From an uncultured Collinsella sp. (GTDB taxonomy: Bacteria; Actinomycetota; Coriobacteriia; Coriobacteriales; Coriobacteriaceae): a stretch of 18,810 bases of DNA. Shown here in pieces: positions 7,570-15,140 of this stretch. The notes below the pieces were generated by a model, which saw only the letters and a list, made by a program, of their open reading frames with translations, was not told where the DNA came from and made no database searches. Position numbers and translations under genes: made by a program. Location of the stretch: positions 1-18,810 of the forward strand of contig UROR01000031.1 of assembly GCA_900549535.1 (NCBI GenBank), written 5' to 3'. Every line of letters begins with the position of its first letter. Position 1 is the stretch's first letter.

Positions 7570-8298
7570 TTACTCGGCCTTGGGCTCAGCGGCCATCTCG
7601 GCCTCGGAGACCTGCTCCTTGCCGGAGCCAGCGAGGCAGGCGTCAGCCATGAGCTCGCACATAAGGGTGACAGCGGAGATAGCGTCATCGTTGCAGGGGA
7701 TGCCGTACTCGACCTCGTCGGGATCGGAGTTGGTGTCGATCAGGGCGACGACGGGGATGTTCAGGCGCTGGGCCTCCTTGATGGCGTTCTCCTCGCGCTT
7801 GGTGTCGATGACGAAGAGAGCCTGGGGCAGACCCTTCATGTCGCGGGCGCCACCGAGGTTGGTCTGGAGCTTAGTGAGCTCCTTGCCGAGAACAGCCTGC
7901 TCCTTCTTGGGCAGAACAGCCATGCGGCCGTCCTCGACCATGGCCTCGAGCTCCTCCATGCGGTTGATGCGGGAGCGGATGGTGACGAAGTTGGTCAGCA
8001 TACCGCCGAGCCAACGCTGGTTGATGTAAGGCATGTTGGCGCGCTCAGCAGCGTTCTTGACGGCCTCCTGAGCCTGCTTCTTGGTGCCGACGAACAGCAC
8101 GTTGCCACCCTTGGCGACGTTCTTGACGAAGGTGTAGGCCTGGTCGGCGTCGAGGATGGTCTGCTTGAGGTCGAGGATGTAGATGCCGTTGCGCTCACCG
8201 AAGATGAACGGCTTCATCTTGGGGTTCCAGCGACGGGTCTGGTGACCGAAGTGACAGCCGGCCTCGAGCAGGGTGCGGATATTAATCTTGGTAGCCAT
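7570..8298 (-). CDS. rpsB: 30S ribosomal protein S2
   Basis: Small-subunit protein assembled late on the 30S head/body junction. 242 residues with a Glu/Ala-rich C-terminal tail. Seen: INIRTLLEAGCHFGHQTRRWNPKM at the start, the FIFGERNGIYILDL stretch, NVLFVGTKKQAQE, YINQRWLGGMLTN, and the C-terminal PVVALIDTNSDPDEVEYGIPCNDDAI, all diagnostic of S2. ATG at 8298 has AGGAGG 7 bases upstream. A good sigma-70-type promoter lies 142 bases upstream, giving a leader of about 135 bases. In many bacteria S2 represses its own operon through such a leader, so autoregulation is possible but not shown. Secure. Confidence 0.98.
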   Translation of the reverse strand: MATKINIRTLLEAGCHFGHQTRRWNPKMKPFIFGERNGIYILDLKQTILDADQAYTFVKNVAKGGNVLFVGTKKQAQEAVKNAAERANMPYINQRWLGGMLTNFVTIRSRINRMEELEAMVEDGRMAVLPKKEQAVLGKELTKLQTNLGGARDMKGLPQALFVIDTKREENAIKEAQRLNIPVVALIDTNSDPDEVEYGIPCNDDAISAVTLMCELMADACLAGSGKEQVSEAEMAAEPKAE

Positions 8299-8433
8299 GT
8301 TAAACCTCCTGTGGTTTGCCTCCGCGCGGGGTCATCCTCCAAAACCAACCCGGACATGTGCTACCAAAGCCCGGGCACCACGGTATGAAGTAGCCGCGCG
8401 TGCGTGATAAAAACATGTTGCCGTGAAGCAACC
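8299..8433 (-). other. 5' leader of rpsB-tsf, possible autoregulatory RNA
   Basis: Region between the predicted start of transcription (about 8433) and the rpsB ATG. On the minus strand it holds GTTGC-ttcacg-GCAAC followed by a T-rich run, and a later CCCGG...CCGGG pairing around a 17-base loop. An S2-binding leader is a reasonable guess from known r-protein control, but I cannot match it to a described motif. Confidence 0.35.
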
Positions 8434-8439
8434 CGATGA

Positions 8440-8468
8440 ATGATAGCAGGAATGCATCTTCCTGCCAA
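8440..8468 (-). promoter_or_regulatory. Sigma-70-type promoter of rpsB-tsf
   Basis: On the minus strand TTGGCA (8468-8463) and TATCAT (8445-8440) are separated by exactly 17 bases, close to the TTGACA/TATAAT consensus. It follows the probable xerC terminator and faces rpsB. This is the best-formed promoter in the window. Confidence 0.75.
8446..8465. promoter_or_regulatory. Operator-like inverted repeat inside the rpsB promoter
   Basis: GCAGGAA and TTCCTGC form a perfect 7-bp inverted repeat around 6 bases. It fills the spacer between the -35 and -10 hexamers and overlaps the -35 by three bases. Its position suits a repressor or anti-sigma-type regulator; the identity of any binder is unknown. 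Confidence 0.5.
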
Positions 8469-8476
8469 CCCGCAAT

Positions 8477-8499
8477 CAAAACCACACACCTGAGTGCGG
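8477..8499 (-). terminator. Weak terminator after xerC
   Basis: On the minus strand CCGCAC pairs with GTGTGG (one G-U) around a 6-base loop and is followed by TTTTG. It lies about 20 bases after the xerC stop and just before the rpsB -35. The stem is short, so termination would be partial. Confidence 0.45.
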
Positions 8500-8517
8500 C
8501 GCGGGACGTCCCAGCCA

Positions 8518-9438
8518 CTATTCGCCGCGGGGATGGGCTTGAGCCACGGCACGTTTGAGCCGATCGGGCGTGAGGTGCGTGTAAATCTGCGTCGTGGACA
8601 GGCTCGCATGACCCAGCAGCTCTTGAACCGAGCGCAGGTCCGCACCGCCCTCGAGCAAGTCGGTCGCAAAGGTATGGCGCATCGCATGCGGGGCAATGTC
8701 GGCCGGAATGCCGGCGAGCGTCGCCAGCATATGGAACCGCCGCCTGAGCATGGCGGCACTCATGCGATTGCCGCGCGCCGATATAAGCAGCGGATGCGGC
8801 CCGGTAGCGGGGTCACGGCGCTTTGCCTGAGCGAGCAACTCCGGCCTCCCCTCCTCAATATAGAGACGCGTCGCCTCGAGCGCACGACGATATAGAGGGA
8901 CGATACGCTCCTTGCTCCCCTTGCCCCAAAGTCGCAGCGTTCGCTCGGACCAACCAATAGACTCCACGTTGAGCGCCGCGAGCTCCGAGATTCGCGCGCC
9001 GGAGGCATAGAGCAACTCAAGCATCGCCGCATCGCGCAGTCCCGCGGGCGTCGAGGTATCAGGCGTCTTGAGCAGCGCCTCAACCTGCTGGGTCGTAAGG
9101 ACGCCCGGCAGGTCACGCGGCAGCTTGGGCGATGCGATCGCCGAGACCGCATCGCCCTCGACAATCCCCTCGGCAGCCATCCAGCGATAGAGAGATCGGA
9201 TAGCCGACAGGTGCGCCGCAAGCGTTCGGGGAGCCACCTGCTCACGCGAAAGCTCAGCAAGATAGCGACGAATGGTGCGCACGTCGGCAGCGAAAGCATC
9301 AATATCCTCGCGCTCGCACCAGGCAGCAAAGCGCTCCAGTCTCGAGCCATAGGCCGTCACCGTGTTGGGAGAAAGCCCCTCAACGCGTGCGATATAGGCG
9401 ATAAAAGAGTCGACGGTGTCGTACAGGTCAAAGGCTAT
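8518..9438 (-). CDS. xerC: Tyrosine recombinase XerC/XerD type, apparent ATA start
   Basis: Site-specific recombinase that resolves chromosome dimers at dif. Taking the start at 9438 gives 306 residues, the usual Xer length. Seen: N-terminal SAM-like core-binding domain with YIARVEGLSPNTVTAY (about 15-30), then the catalytic domain with R149 (SGARISEL), the Lys of GKGSKER, H251 and R254 (HAMRHTF), H277 (GHASLS) and Y286 (QIYTHL). All catalytic residues are present. A GTG at 9360 would start after the conserved SPNT motif and delete the first helix. The only well-spaced Shine-Dalgarno, GGAGG at 9452-9448, points to ATA at 9438-9436, which overlaps the trmFO stop as ATAG. XerC is preferred over XerD from the gene order next to trmFO. 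Family certain; start and C/D assignment less so. Confidence 0.9.
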   Translation of the reverse strand: MAFDLYDTVDSFIAYIARVEGLSPNTVTAYGSRLERFAAWCEREDIDAFAADVRTIRRYLAELSREQVAPRTLAAHLSAIRSLYRWMAAEGIVEGDAVSAIASPKLPRDLPGVLTTQQVEALLKTPDTSTPAGLRDAAMLELLYASGARISELAALNVESIGWSERTLRLWGKGSKERIVPLYRRALEATRLYIEEGRPELLAQAKRRDPATGPHPLLISARGNRMSAAMLRRRFHMLATLAGIPADIAPHAMRHTFATDLLEGGADLRSVQELLGHASLSTTQIYTHLTPDRLKRAVAQAHPRGE

Positions 9439-10772
9439 GACCGGTCGCCTCCAAACAAGTCGGAACGCGTGGCCAAGTAGGCATCGAGGGCCTCGAGCGC
9501 ACGGTCCGCATAGGCCTGATAGCGGTCGCGCTTGCTGCGGCGCTTACCGTCCTCGAGCGGCGACACCAGGCCAAAGTTGACATGCATGGGCTGATAGCCC
9601 ACGGTGGCAGGATCGGTCGCATAGCCCACGAGCGCACCCAGGGCGCCCACGCGGGGCAACTCGACGGAATCGGCGCCGATAGCCTCTGCATAGGTGTTGA
9701 GCGCCGCGAGCAGACCGGTCGCCACGGCTTCCATGTACCCCTCGGTGCCGGTGATCTGACCGGCCAGGCGCACGCCGGTACCGGGCACGGCAAAGGTGCC
9801 ATCGAGCACGTGCGGGGCGTCGACAAAGGTATTGCGGTGCATGACACCGTAGCGGAAGAACTCAGCGTTCTCCAGGCCCGGCACCATATGGAAGACGCGC
9901 TTCTGCTCGCCAAAGGTCAGGTTGGTCTGGAAGCCCACCAGGTTATAGGCGGTCTTCTCCTTGTTCTCGGCACGCAGCTGAATCGCCGCCCAAGGGCGAC
10001 GTCCGGTACGCGGGTCGGTGAGGCCGACGGGCTTCATGGCGCCAAAGCGAATGGCGTCCTTGCCGGTGCGCGCAACCTCCTCGGCAGGCTGGCAGGCCTG
10101 GAACAGATCGCCGCCCTCAAAGTCCTTGAGCACCACGCGGTCGGCCGTGGTGAGCGCCTCGATAAAGGCCTCGTACTCCTCCTTGTTGAGCGGAGCGTTG
10201 AGATAGTCGCCGCTCCCCTGCTCCTCGTAGCGCGACTGCGAAAACAGCACGTCCATATCGAGCGTGGAGGCATCGACGATCGGCGCCGCGGCATCGAAGA
10301 ACGCAAGGGCGTCGCCACCGACGAGCTTCATGACCTCTTCGCTCAGCGCCGGTGAACACAGCGGGCCCGCGGCAATGACCACGTGGCCCTCGGGGATCTG
10401 GGTGACCTCGCCGTGAACGACCTCGATATTGGGGCGGGCGGCAACCTCAGCCTCGACGAGCTCGGAGAATGTAACACGGTCGACCGCCAGGGCGCCACCA
10501 GCGGGAACAGCAGCGCGATGGGCGCAGTCGAGCAGGACTGAACCCATGCGCTCAAGCTCGGCCTTCAGCAAACCAGCCGCGGAATCCGGACGGGTCGACT
10601 TAAACGAATTGGAGCAGACGAGCTCTGCCAGGTGATCGGTATGGTGAGCCGGGGAGCTCACCTGGGGGCGCATCTCGCACAGCTTTACGGTGAACCCGCG
10701 ATCCGCCAGCTGAATCGCGCATTCCGATCCCGCCAGACCGCCACCGATAACCGTCACCTGATCGAACTGCAT
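9435..10772 (-). CDS. trmFO: tRNA (m5U54) methyltransferase, folate/FAD-dependent
   Basis: Methylates U54 in the T-loop of tRNAs using methylene-tetrahydrofolate and FADH2. 445 residues, typical. Seen: the FAD-binding VTVIGGGLAGSECA near the N-terminus, LCEMRP, the AELVCSNSFKS motif with the conserved Cys at about 53, the second conserved Cys in FQACQPAEEVA, RFGAMKPVGL, and LAGQITGTEGYMEA in the C-terminal part. Start is ATG at 10772 with AAAGG 10 bases upstream; a TTG at 10778 is in frame but too close to that site. It follows dprA by 14 bases, and its stop overlaps the start of xerC. TrmFO is common in Firmicutes and scarce in typical actinobacteria, which fits a Coriobacteriia-like host. 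Secure. Confidence 0.96.
   Translation of the reverse strand: MQFDQVTVIGGGLAGSECAIQLADRGFTVKLCEMRPQVSSPAHHTDHLAELVCSNSFKSTRPDSAAGLLKAELERMGSVLLDCAHRAAVPAGGALAVDRVTFSELVEAEVAARPNIEVVHGEVTQIPEGHVVIAAGPLCSPALSEEVMKLVGGDALAFFDAAAPIVDASTLDMDVLFSQSRYEEQGSGDYLNAPLNKEEYEAFIEALTTADRVVLKDFEGGDLFQACQPAEEVARTGKDAIRFGAMKPVGLTDPRTGRRPWAAIQLRAENKEKTAYNLVGFQTNLTFGEQKRVFHMVPGLENAEFFRYGVMHRNTFVDAPHVLDGTFAVPGTGVRLAGQITGTEGYMEAVATGLLAALNTYAEAIGADSVELPRVGALGALVGYATDPATVGYQPMHVNFGLVSPLEDGKRRSKRDRYQAYADRALEALDAYLATRSDLFGGDRS
9448..9452 (-). promoter_or_regulatory. Ribosome binding site pointing to the ATA start of xerC
   Basis: GGAGG, coding for the last Gly-Gly of TrmFO, lies 9 bases before ATA (9438-9436). No ATG, GTG or TTG lies in the xerC frame near it. 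Confidence 0.55.
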
Positions 10773-10786
10773 CTGCAAACACCTTT

Positions 10787-11722
10787 CTAATTGACACGTT
10801 TTCCATTGTGACCGAAGGGCGTCTGGGCGTGAAGGGCAAACTTGGAGGGCGCATACCTTCCATCCATCATGCGCTCGATAAGGCCCTCGAGTTCAAGCGA
10901 ACCCAAGAGTTTGAGTACGCCGACAGCATCGAGTGAGACGAGCGCCGCGATGTCGTCGACCTTGAGCGGAGAGGCGATGAGCGCATGCATCACGGTCTGC
11001 TGTGTTGGATTCAGGTCGGAAATGCCGGGAGCATCGGGGCGCGAGTAGCGCAGGGTGCCGTATATGCGAGAGATAGCCATCTCGATGGACTCCTCGTCGA
11101 CAATGCAGCAGGCACCGTTCGCAATGAGGTAATTCGTGCCACGCGACTCGGGCGATAGGATCGACCCCGGCACGGCAAGAAGTTCGCGCCCCAAATCCAT
11201 AGCAGCCTCGGCTGTAGAAAACGTCCCGGAAGGCATACCCGCCTCGGATACAAAGAGGGCTTGCGACAGGGCCGCGATCACGCGATTGCGACGCGGAAAG
11301 GCAAACTTGCGCGGACCCATGCCCCACGGAGAGATCGACACGACCGCGCCGCCCGTATCGAGCGTGCGCGTAATAAGCCCCGCGCTCGAACGCGGGTAGA
11401 CCACGTCGGCGCCCGTCCCCAGCACCACGACGTGTTTGCCGCCGGCGTTGACCGCAGCCCAACCCGAGGCCTGGTCACAACCGACCGCACCGCCCGAAAC
11501 TACCGTCACTCCCGCCTCAACCGCCACCTTCGCCGCAAGCTCTGCCACGGCAAGACCATACGGCGAGGCCTTTCGCGCACCGATGATGGAGAGCGCGGGC
11601 GTCGAAAGCGCCTCGGGGTTGCCGCGCACATAGAGCGTCTGAGGTACATCAGAAAGCTCCAAAACGGTCTCGGGATACAACGCGTCACCTGGATGCAGCT
11701 CGAAGGTCCCCTCAGCCATCAT
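10787..11722 (-). CDS. dprA: DNA processing protein A (ssDNA-binding RecA loader)
   Basis: Binds incoming single-stranded DNA during transformation and loads RecA. 311 residues. Seen: the family entry motif YP...LSDVPQTLYVRGN (about 16-35); the Rossmann-like DprA domain with LSIIGARKASPYG (44-54), VVSGGAVGCD, VVVLGTGADVVYPR, PRKFAFPRRNRVIAALS, and LAVPG.ILSPESRGTNYLIANGA; and a C-terminal winged-helix segment (about 246-300). The N-terminal SAM/HhH domain of many DprA proteins is absent, and the usual GIDxxAH reads GCDQASG. Start: ATG at 11722 overlaps the comM stop (ATGATG), with GGAGG 5 bases upstream; ATG at 11719 is almost as good. Upstream in-frame codons to 11878 lie inside comM and are not conserved. 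Translation is probably coupled to comM. Confidence 0.93.
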   Translation of the reverse strand: MMAEGTFELHPGDALYPETVLELSDVPQTLYVRGNPEALSTPALSIIGARKASPYGLAVAELAAKVAVEAGVTVVSGGAVGCDQASGWAAVNAGGKHVVVLGTGADVVYPRSSAGLITRTLDTGGAVVSISPWGMGPRKFAFPRRNRVIAALSQALFVSEAGMPSGTFSTAEAAMDLGRELLAVPGSILSPESRGTNYLIANGACCIVDEESIEMAISRIYGTLRYSRPDAPGISDLNPTQQTVMHALIASPLKVDDIAALVSLDAVGVLKLLGSLELEGLIERMMDGRYAPSKFALHAQTPFGHNGKRVN

Positions 11723-13242
11723 TGGTCCCTCCTTCCCTGGTACATCGCCGCCTCGAGCACGTGGTCCTGCGTCACCTGCTCGCTCTCGGCGACATCTGCG
11801 ATCGTGCGCGCAATGCGAACAAGGCGCACGATGCCACGCCCTGTGAGATGCGTGCGCTTCGACAGGCCGAGCACACACTTCTCCGCCGCATCATCGAGCT
11901 CAAAGGTCGAAACGACGCCGTCAATGGACCGCGTCTCATCATCCTCGGCCTCGGCATCCGCATCGTCCATACGGGACTCGCGCCAGGCGCGAAAGGCGCG
12001 ACCGCGCACAACGTAGTCACGTAACTCGGCCGACGACATACCCTCCGCTCCCTCGATAATCACCTGGGGGTCGGGACGGGTCACATCGATCATCATGTCG
12101 ATACGGTCGGCCAAAGGGCCGCGCAGTTTAGACCGATAGCGCTCGACCATCGCCGCCGAGCAGCGACACGGTACCTCGCGATCGCCCAAAAAACCGCAGG
12201 GGCAGGGATTGCTCGCAGCCAGCAGCTGAAAGCGCGACGGGAAGGTAAAGGCCCCGTCGACGCGTACGATCCTCACATAGCCGCGCTCGATGGGCTGACG
12301 CAGCGTCTGCAGCACACCCGTGGGAAACTCGGCAAGCTCGTCCAAAAAGAGCACGCCGCCATGAGCAAGGCTGATCTCACCCGGATGCACCGGGCGTCCT
12401 CCGCCAATGAGGCCCGCCGTTGAAATGCTGTGATGGGGGCTGCGGAAGGGCCGGTGTCCCGCCAACAAGCCATCAATGTTCTCACCCAAAACCGAATGGA
12501 TGCACAGCGCCTCCTGCTGGTCCTCAACGGAAAGCTCGGGCAGAATGCCGGTCATACGGCGCGCGAGCATGGTCTTACCCGAACCGGGCGAGCCGATCAT
12601 GAGCAAGCCGAGCTCGCCGGCGGCCGCAAGCGCCATGCCGCGTTTAGCGACTTCCTGCCCCAGCACATCGGCATAGTCGAGTTCGGGCTCAAAGGTCGCC
12701 TCAACACCCTCAGAATCCAGATAATGACGCACGGCATCGCCCATGCCGCGAGCAAGCTGAGACAGATGGTCGATAAAGCCGCAATCAACGCCCGCAAGCG
12801 GCACATGCTGATCGGACCTGCCGGCGATAAAGGACAGCCCCATATCACGCGCCAATAGCTGAAACGCCACCTCGCCCTTGACAGGAAGCACCGTACCGTC
12901 CAAGCCAAGCTCACCAGCAATAAGACAACGATCGAGGTTGTCACGGGGAATCTGGCCATCGGCCGCCAACACCGCGATGGCGATGGGCAGATCAAAGCCG
13001 CTACCGGTCTTTCGAATATCGCCGGGCGCCAGATTGACCGTAATGCCCGAGCGCGGGATCTCGAACCCGGCGGAGCGCATCGCGCAGCGAATACGACCGC
13101 GTGACTCCATCACCTCCATACTCGGAATGCCGAGCATCTGGATGCCCGGAACGCCACCGGCAAGCGAGACCTCGACCGTGACGTGAATCGCCTCGACGCC
13201 GCGGATGCAGGCCGCGTGAACGGCAAACGTCTCGAACGCCAT
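11719..13242 (-). CDS. comM: ComM/YifB family Mg-chelatase-like AAA+ ATPase
   Basis: Hexameric helicase-like ATPase; in transformable Gram-negatives ComM promotes branch migration during integration of taken-up DNA. 507 residues, matching the family. Seen: N-terminal ChlI/Lon-protease-like fold (about 1-170), Walker A GSPGSGKTML (217-226), HRPFRSPHHSIS, Walker B VLFLDELAEF (297-306), the Cys-rich ASNPCPCGFLGDREVPCRC (about 343-361), LADRIDM sensor/arginine-finger region, and the C-terminal LTGRGIVRLVRIARTIADV segment. An acidic stretch DDADAEAEDDE lies around 428-438. Start is ATG at 13242, sharing bases with the yraN stop (TGATG); the ribosome site is weak (AGGTG), so coupling to yraN is likely. 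Adjacent dprA makes a role in DNA uptake plausible. Secure family, inferred function. Confidence 0.94.
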   Translation of the reverse strand: MAFETFAVHAACIRGVEAIHVTVEVSLAGGVPGIQMLGIPSMEVMESRGRIRCAMRSAGFEIPRSGITVNLAPGDIRKTGSGFDLPIAIAVLAADGQIPRDNLDRCLIAGELGLDGTVLPVKGEVAFQLLARDMGLSFIAGRSDQHVPLAGVDCGFIDHLSQLARGMGDAVRHYLDSEGVEATFEPELDYADVLGQEVAKRGMALAAAGELGLLMIGSPGSGKTMLARRMTGILPELSVEDQQEALCIHSVLGENIDGLLAGHRPFRSPHHSISTAGLIGGGRPVHPGEISLAHGGVLFLDELAEFPTGVLQTLRQPIERGYVRIVRVDGAFTFPSRFQLLAASNPCPCGFLGDREVPCRCSAAMVERYRSKLRGPLADRIDMMIDVTRPDPQVIIEGAEGMSSAELRDYVVRGRAFRAWRESRMDDADAEAEDDETRSIDGVVSTFELDDAAEKCVLGLSKRTHLTGRGIVRLVRIARTIADVAESEQVTQDHVLEAAMYQGRRDQ

Positions 13243-13727
13243 CACGACACCTGCCAATCGAACGCGTTGTACTGATGCTCGATCTCGGCGATATGCCCGC
13301 CACGAATGGTGACACCCACGGCATCGAAGCGAATCGCCTTGAGCGGATAATGCTCCATGAGGTAGCAACTTGCGATGCGGCGGTAACGGCGTTGCTTTTG
13401 GGCGTCCACGGCCTCCTCGGGAAAGACCCGCGTGTCGCAATCCAGTGCAACGCGTCTGGTCTTGACCTCGGCCATCACCACGACATCGTCGAGCTCATCG
13501 AGCAGCACCAGATCGGCCTCGCCCTCAGTGCAACGATAACCCTGCTCCAGCAAGGTGTAGCCGCGCTCGTTAAAATAGTCGATGGTGATCAGCTCGCCCA
13601 GCATGCCCAGCTCGCGGGGACTGAGTCCCTTGATAAACTCGGGCGTCATCGCCCCGCAGTCGAGCTCGCCGTTTTCCCAACGCTCCTTGAGCTGCTGCGT
13701 CTTGCTCTTTTTGCTTGCGGCACTCAT
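13242..13727 (-). CDS. yraN: UPF0102 (YraN) family endonuclease-like protein
   Basis: Restriction-endonuclease-fold protein of unclear role, nearly always near rnhB, comM and dprA. 161 residues, longer than the usual 120 because of a Lys-rich extension of about 45 residues. Seen: LGELITIDYFNERGYTLLEQ, YRCTEGEADLVLLDE, and VVVMAEVKTRR, which supplies the E..D...EVK nuclease residues, then PEEAVDAQKQRRYRRIA and IRFDAVGV. Start is ATG at 13727 with AAAGGAG 5 bases upstream; the frame stays open to 13817 but has no ribosome site there. It is the first gene of the set running to xerC. A TTGACG lies next to the rnhB terminator, but no matching -10 is evident. Family firm, biochemical activity unproven. 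Confidence 0.9.
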   Translation of the reverse strand: MSAASKKSKTQQLKERWENGELDCGAMTPEFIKGLSPRELGMLGELITIDYFNERGYTLLEQGYRCTEGEADLVLLDELDDVVVMAEVKTRRVALDCDTRVFPEEAVDAQKQRRYRRIASCYLMEHYPLKAIRFDAVGVTIRGGHIAEIEHQYNAFDWQVS

Positions 13728-13825
13728 GGGGTCTCCTTTCCCGCACACTGAATTGCCCCGATGATGAGGGCACCTTTCATGCGGGTAAGTACCGGAAGCA
13801 AACCAAAAGCTAACCAAATGCCGTC

Positions 13826-13867
13826 AAAAAACGGGCCGTATGCAGCAATGGTGTTGCATGCGGCCCG
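13826..13867 (-). terminator. Strong rho-independent terminator after rnhB
   Basis: On the minus strand a 13-bp stem (13867-13855 with 13844-13832, one U-G wobble, GC-rich base) encloses a 10-base loop and is followed by TTTTTT. It lies 49 bases after the rnhB stop and isolates the yraN operon, whose promoter must lie in 13728-13831. Confidence 0.93.
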
Positions 13868-13916
13868 CTACCAGCAGGTTTATAAAACCCCAGAGGTCCC
13901 TGTCTCCACAATTGAC

Positions 13917-14705
13917 CTAGAAAAGGCGCTCAGTCTGCAGAAAGTTTCCGCAAAAGCTCACGCGGTGCAGTGGACAAAGTCCATGTTTGCGAATGGCCTC
14001 GATATGCTCGGGGCTTGCATAGCCCTTCGACTCGGCCAGATGGTACTCGGGATACTCGGCGTCGTACTCGACCATCATCTCGTCACGCGTGACCTTGGCC
14101 ATGATGGATGCCGCGGCGATACAGGCGATCTTGGCATCGCCCTTGACCACGTCGCGCTCGTTAGGAACGGCGCCCAAGGGGTTGCCATCCATGAGGACGC
14201 AGTCGGGTTCAAGTCCCGTATCGGCCACGGCGCCCGCAACGGCGGCACGGATAGCACGGGCCATGCCCATCTCATCGATATCCTTCGGCGCGATATGGCA
14301 AAAACCGATCGCCGTCGCCACCTCGGCATTCTTCACTGAGAGCAACTCGCGGCGCGCGGGCGTGAGCTTTTTGGAATCGTTGATACCCCAGACGCGCGGC
14401 TCCATAGGAAGACAGACGGCGCATACCGTCAAAGGACCGGCCACCGATCCGCGACCCACCTCGTCGACACCAACGACCACCCCATCGCCGCCAAGCTCGT
14501 GCATAAGCTCGTACATGTCATTGACGCGCTCGCGCTCGGCAAGCTCTTTGGCATGGCGTTTGAGGGCGCGTTCACAAGCCTTGATCACCTGCTGGCGCGG
14601 GTCCTCGCGATAATGCTCCACGAGGGCGGGAATCTCCTCAAACGTAGCGCTCGCCAACTCACCGGCAACCTGCGATGCCGAAACCGAGCTCGTCATGTTG
14701 GCCAT
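13917..14705 (-). CDS. rnhB: Ribonuclease HII
   Basis: Cleaves RNA of RNA-DNA hybrids and removes misincorporated ribonucleotides. 262 residues, with an N-terminal extension of about 75 residues as in Bacillus-type RnhB. Seen: the catalytic Asp-Glu in GVDEVGRGSVAGPL, INDSKKLTPARREL, VLMDGNP, and the GDAKIACIAAASIMAKVTRD segment with a further acidic residue, ending in HRVSFCGNF. Start is ATG at 14705, with AAGGAGGG 7 bases upstream; ATG at 14723 lies before that site and is rejected. The ribosome site begins only about 20 bases after the rplS terminator, so expression needs read-through or a promoter overlapping the hairpin. Secure. Confidence 0.96.
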   Translation of the reverse strand: MANMTSSVSASQVAGELASATFEEIPALVEHYREDPRQQVIKACERALKRHAKELAERERVNDMYELMHELGGDGVVVGVDEVGRGSVAGPLTVCAVCLPMEPRVWGINDSKKLTPARRELLSVKNAEVATAIGFCHIAPKDIDEMGMARAIRAAVAGAVADTGLEPDCVLMDGNPLGAVPNERDVVKGDAKIACIAAASIMAKVTRDEMMVEYDAEYPEYHLAESKGYASPEHIEAIRKHGLCPLHRVSFCGNFLQTERLF

Positions 14706-14734
14706 ACCAGGCCCTCCTTGCATGCAAATCAGAT

Positions 14735-14764
14735 AAAAAGAAGGGCCACCCGAAGGTGACCCTT
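14735..14764 (-). terminator. Rho-independent terminator after rplS
   Basis: On the minus strand AAGGGTCACC pairs with GGTGGCCCTT (one U-G) around a TTCG tetraloop, then CTTTTT. A stable UUCG-capped stem 34 bases after the rplS stop. Confidence 0.92.
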
Positions 14765-14798
14765 GTGTCCAAACGAGTGGACAGACGCTGCGATCTTC

Positions 14799-15140
14799 TT
14801 AGCGCTTCTCGGGGATGCGAGCAGCCTTGCCCACCTTGTCGCGGAGGTAGTACAGCTTGGCGCGACGGACGCGACCATGACGAATGACCTCGAGCTTGGC
14901 GATCTTGGGGCTGTGAAGCGGGAAGGTACGCTCAACACCGACACCGAAGGACATCTTGCGGACGGTGAAGGTCTCGCGGGCACCGGCGCCGGCCATGCGG
15001 ATGACGTCGCCCTGGAAGACCTGGATGCGCTCGCGGTCGCCTTCCTTAATGCGGTAGTGAACCTTGACGTTGTCGGCGACGCGAACCTGAGGAATGTCCT
15101 CGCGGATCTGCTGACGCTCGATTGCGCGGATGTAATCCAT
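14799..15140 (-). CDS. rplS: 50S ribosomal protein L19
   Basis: Large-subunit protein at the 30S-50S interface. 113 residues, the usual length. Seen: MDYIRAIERQQIREDIPQV at the start, RIKEGDRERIQVFQGDVI, GARETFTVRKMSFGVGVERTFPLHSPKI, and the Arg-rich HGRVRRAKLYYLRD near the end, all diagnostic of L19. Start is ATG at 15140 with AAGGAA 6 bases upstream; an in-frame TTG at 15146 touches that site and is rejected. It has its own promoter and a strong terminator, so it is mainly a single-gene unit. A hairpin in the leader could serve autoregulation. Secure. Confidence 0.98.
   Translation of the reverse strand: MDYIRAIERQQIREDIPQVRVADNVKVHYRIKEGDRERIQVFQGDVIRMAGAGARETFTVRKMSFGVGVERTFPLHSPKIAKLEVIRHGRVRRAKLYYLRDKVGKAARIPEKR

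Noticed and set aside
6886..8388. 500-codon plus-strand frame opposite rpsB/tsf
   Set aside because: Leu/Gly/Asp-rich mirror of the highly biased rpsB and tsf codons, not a protein.
11723..11878. Longer dprA start at 11878
   Set aside because: The extra 52 residues lie inside comM, are Arg/Cys/His-rich and have no ribosome site; ATG at 11722 has GGAGG.
13243..13440. Longer comM start at 13440
   Set aside because: The extra residues are an out-of-frame reading of yraN; the conserved family N-terminus begins at 13242.
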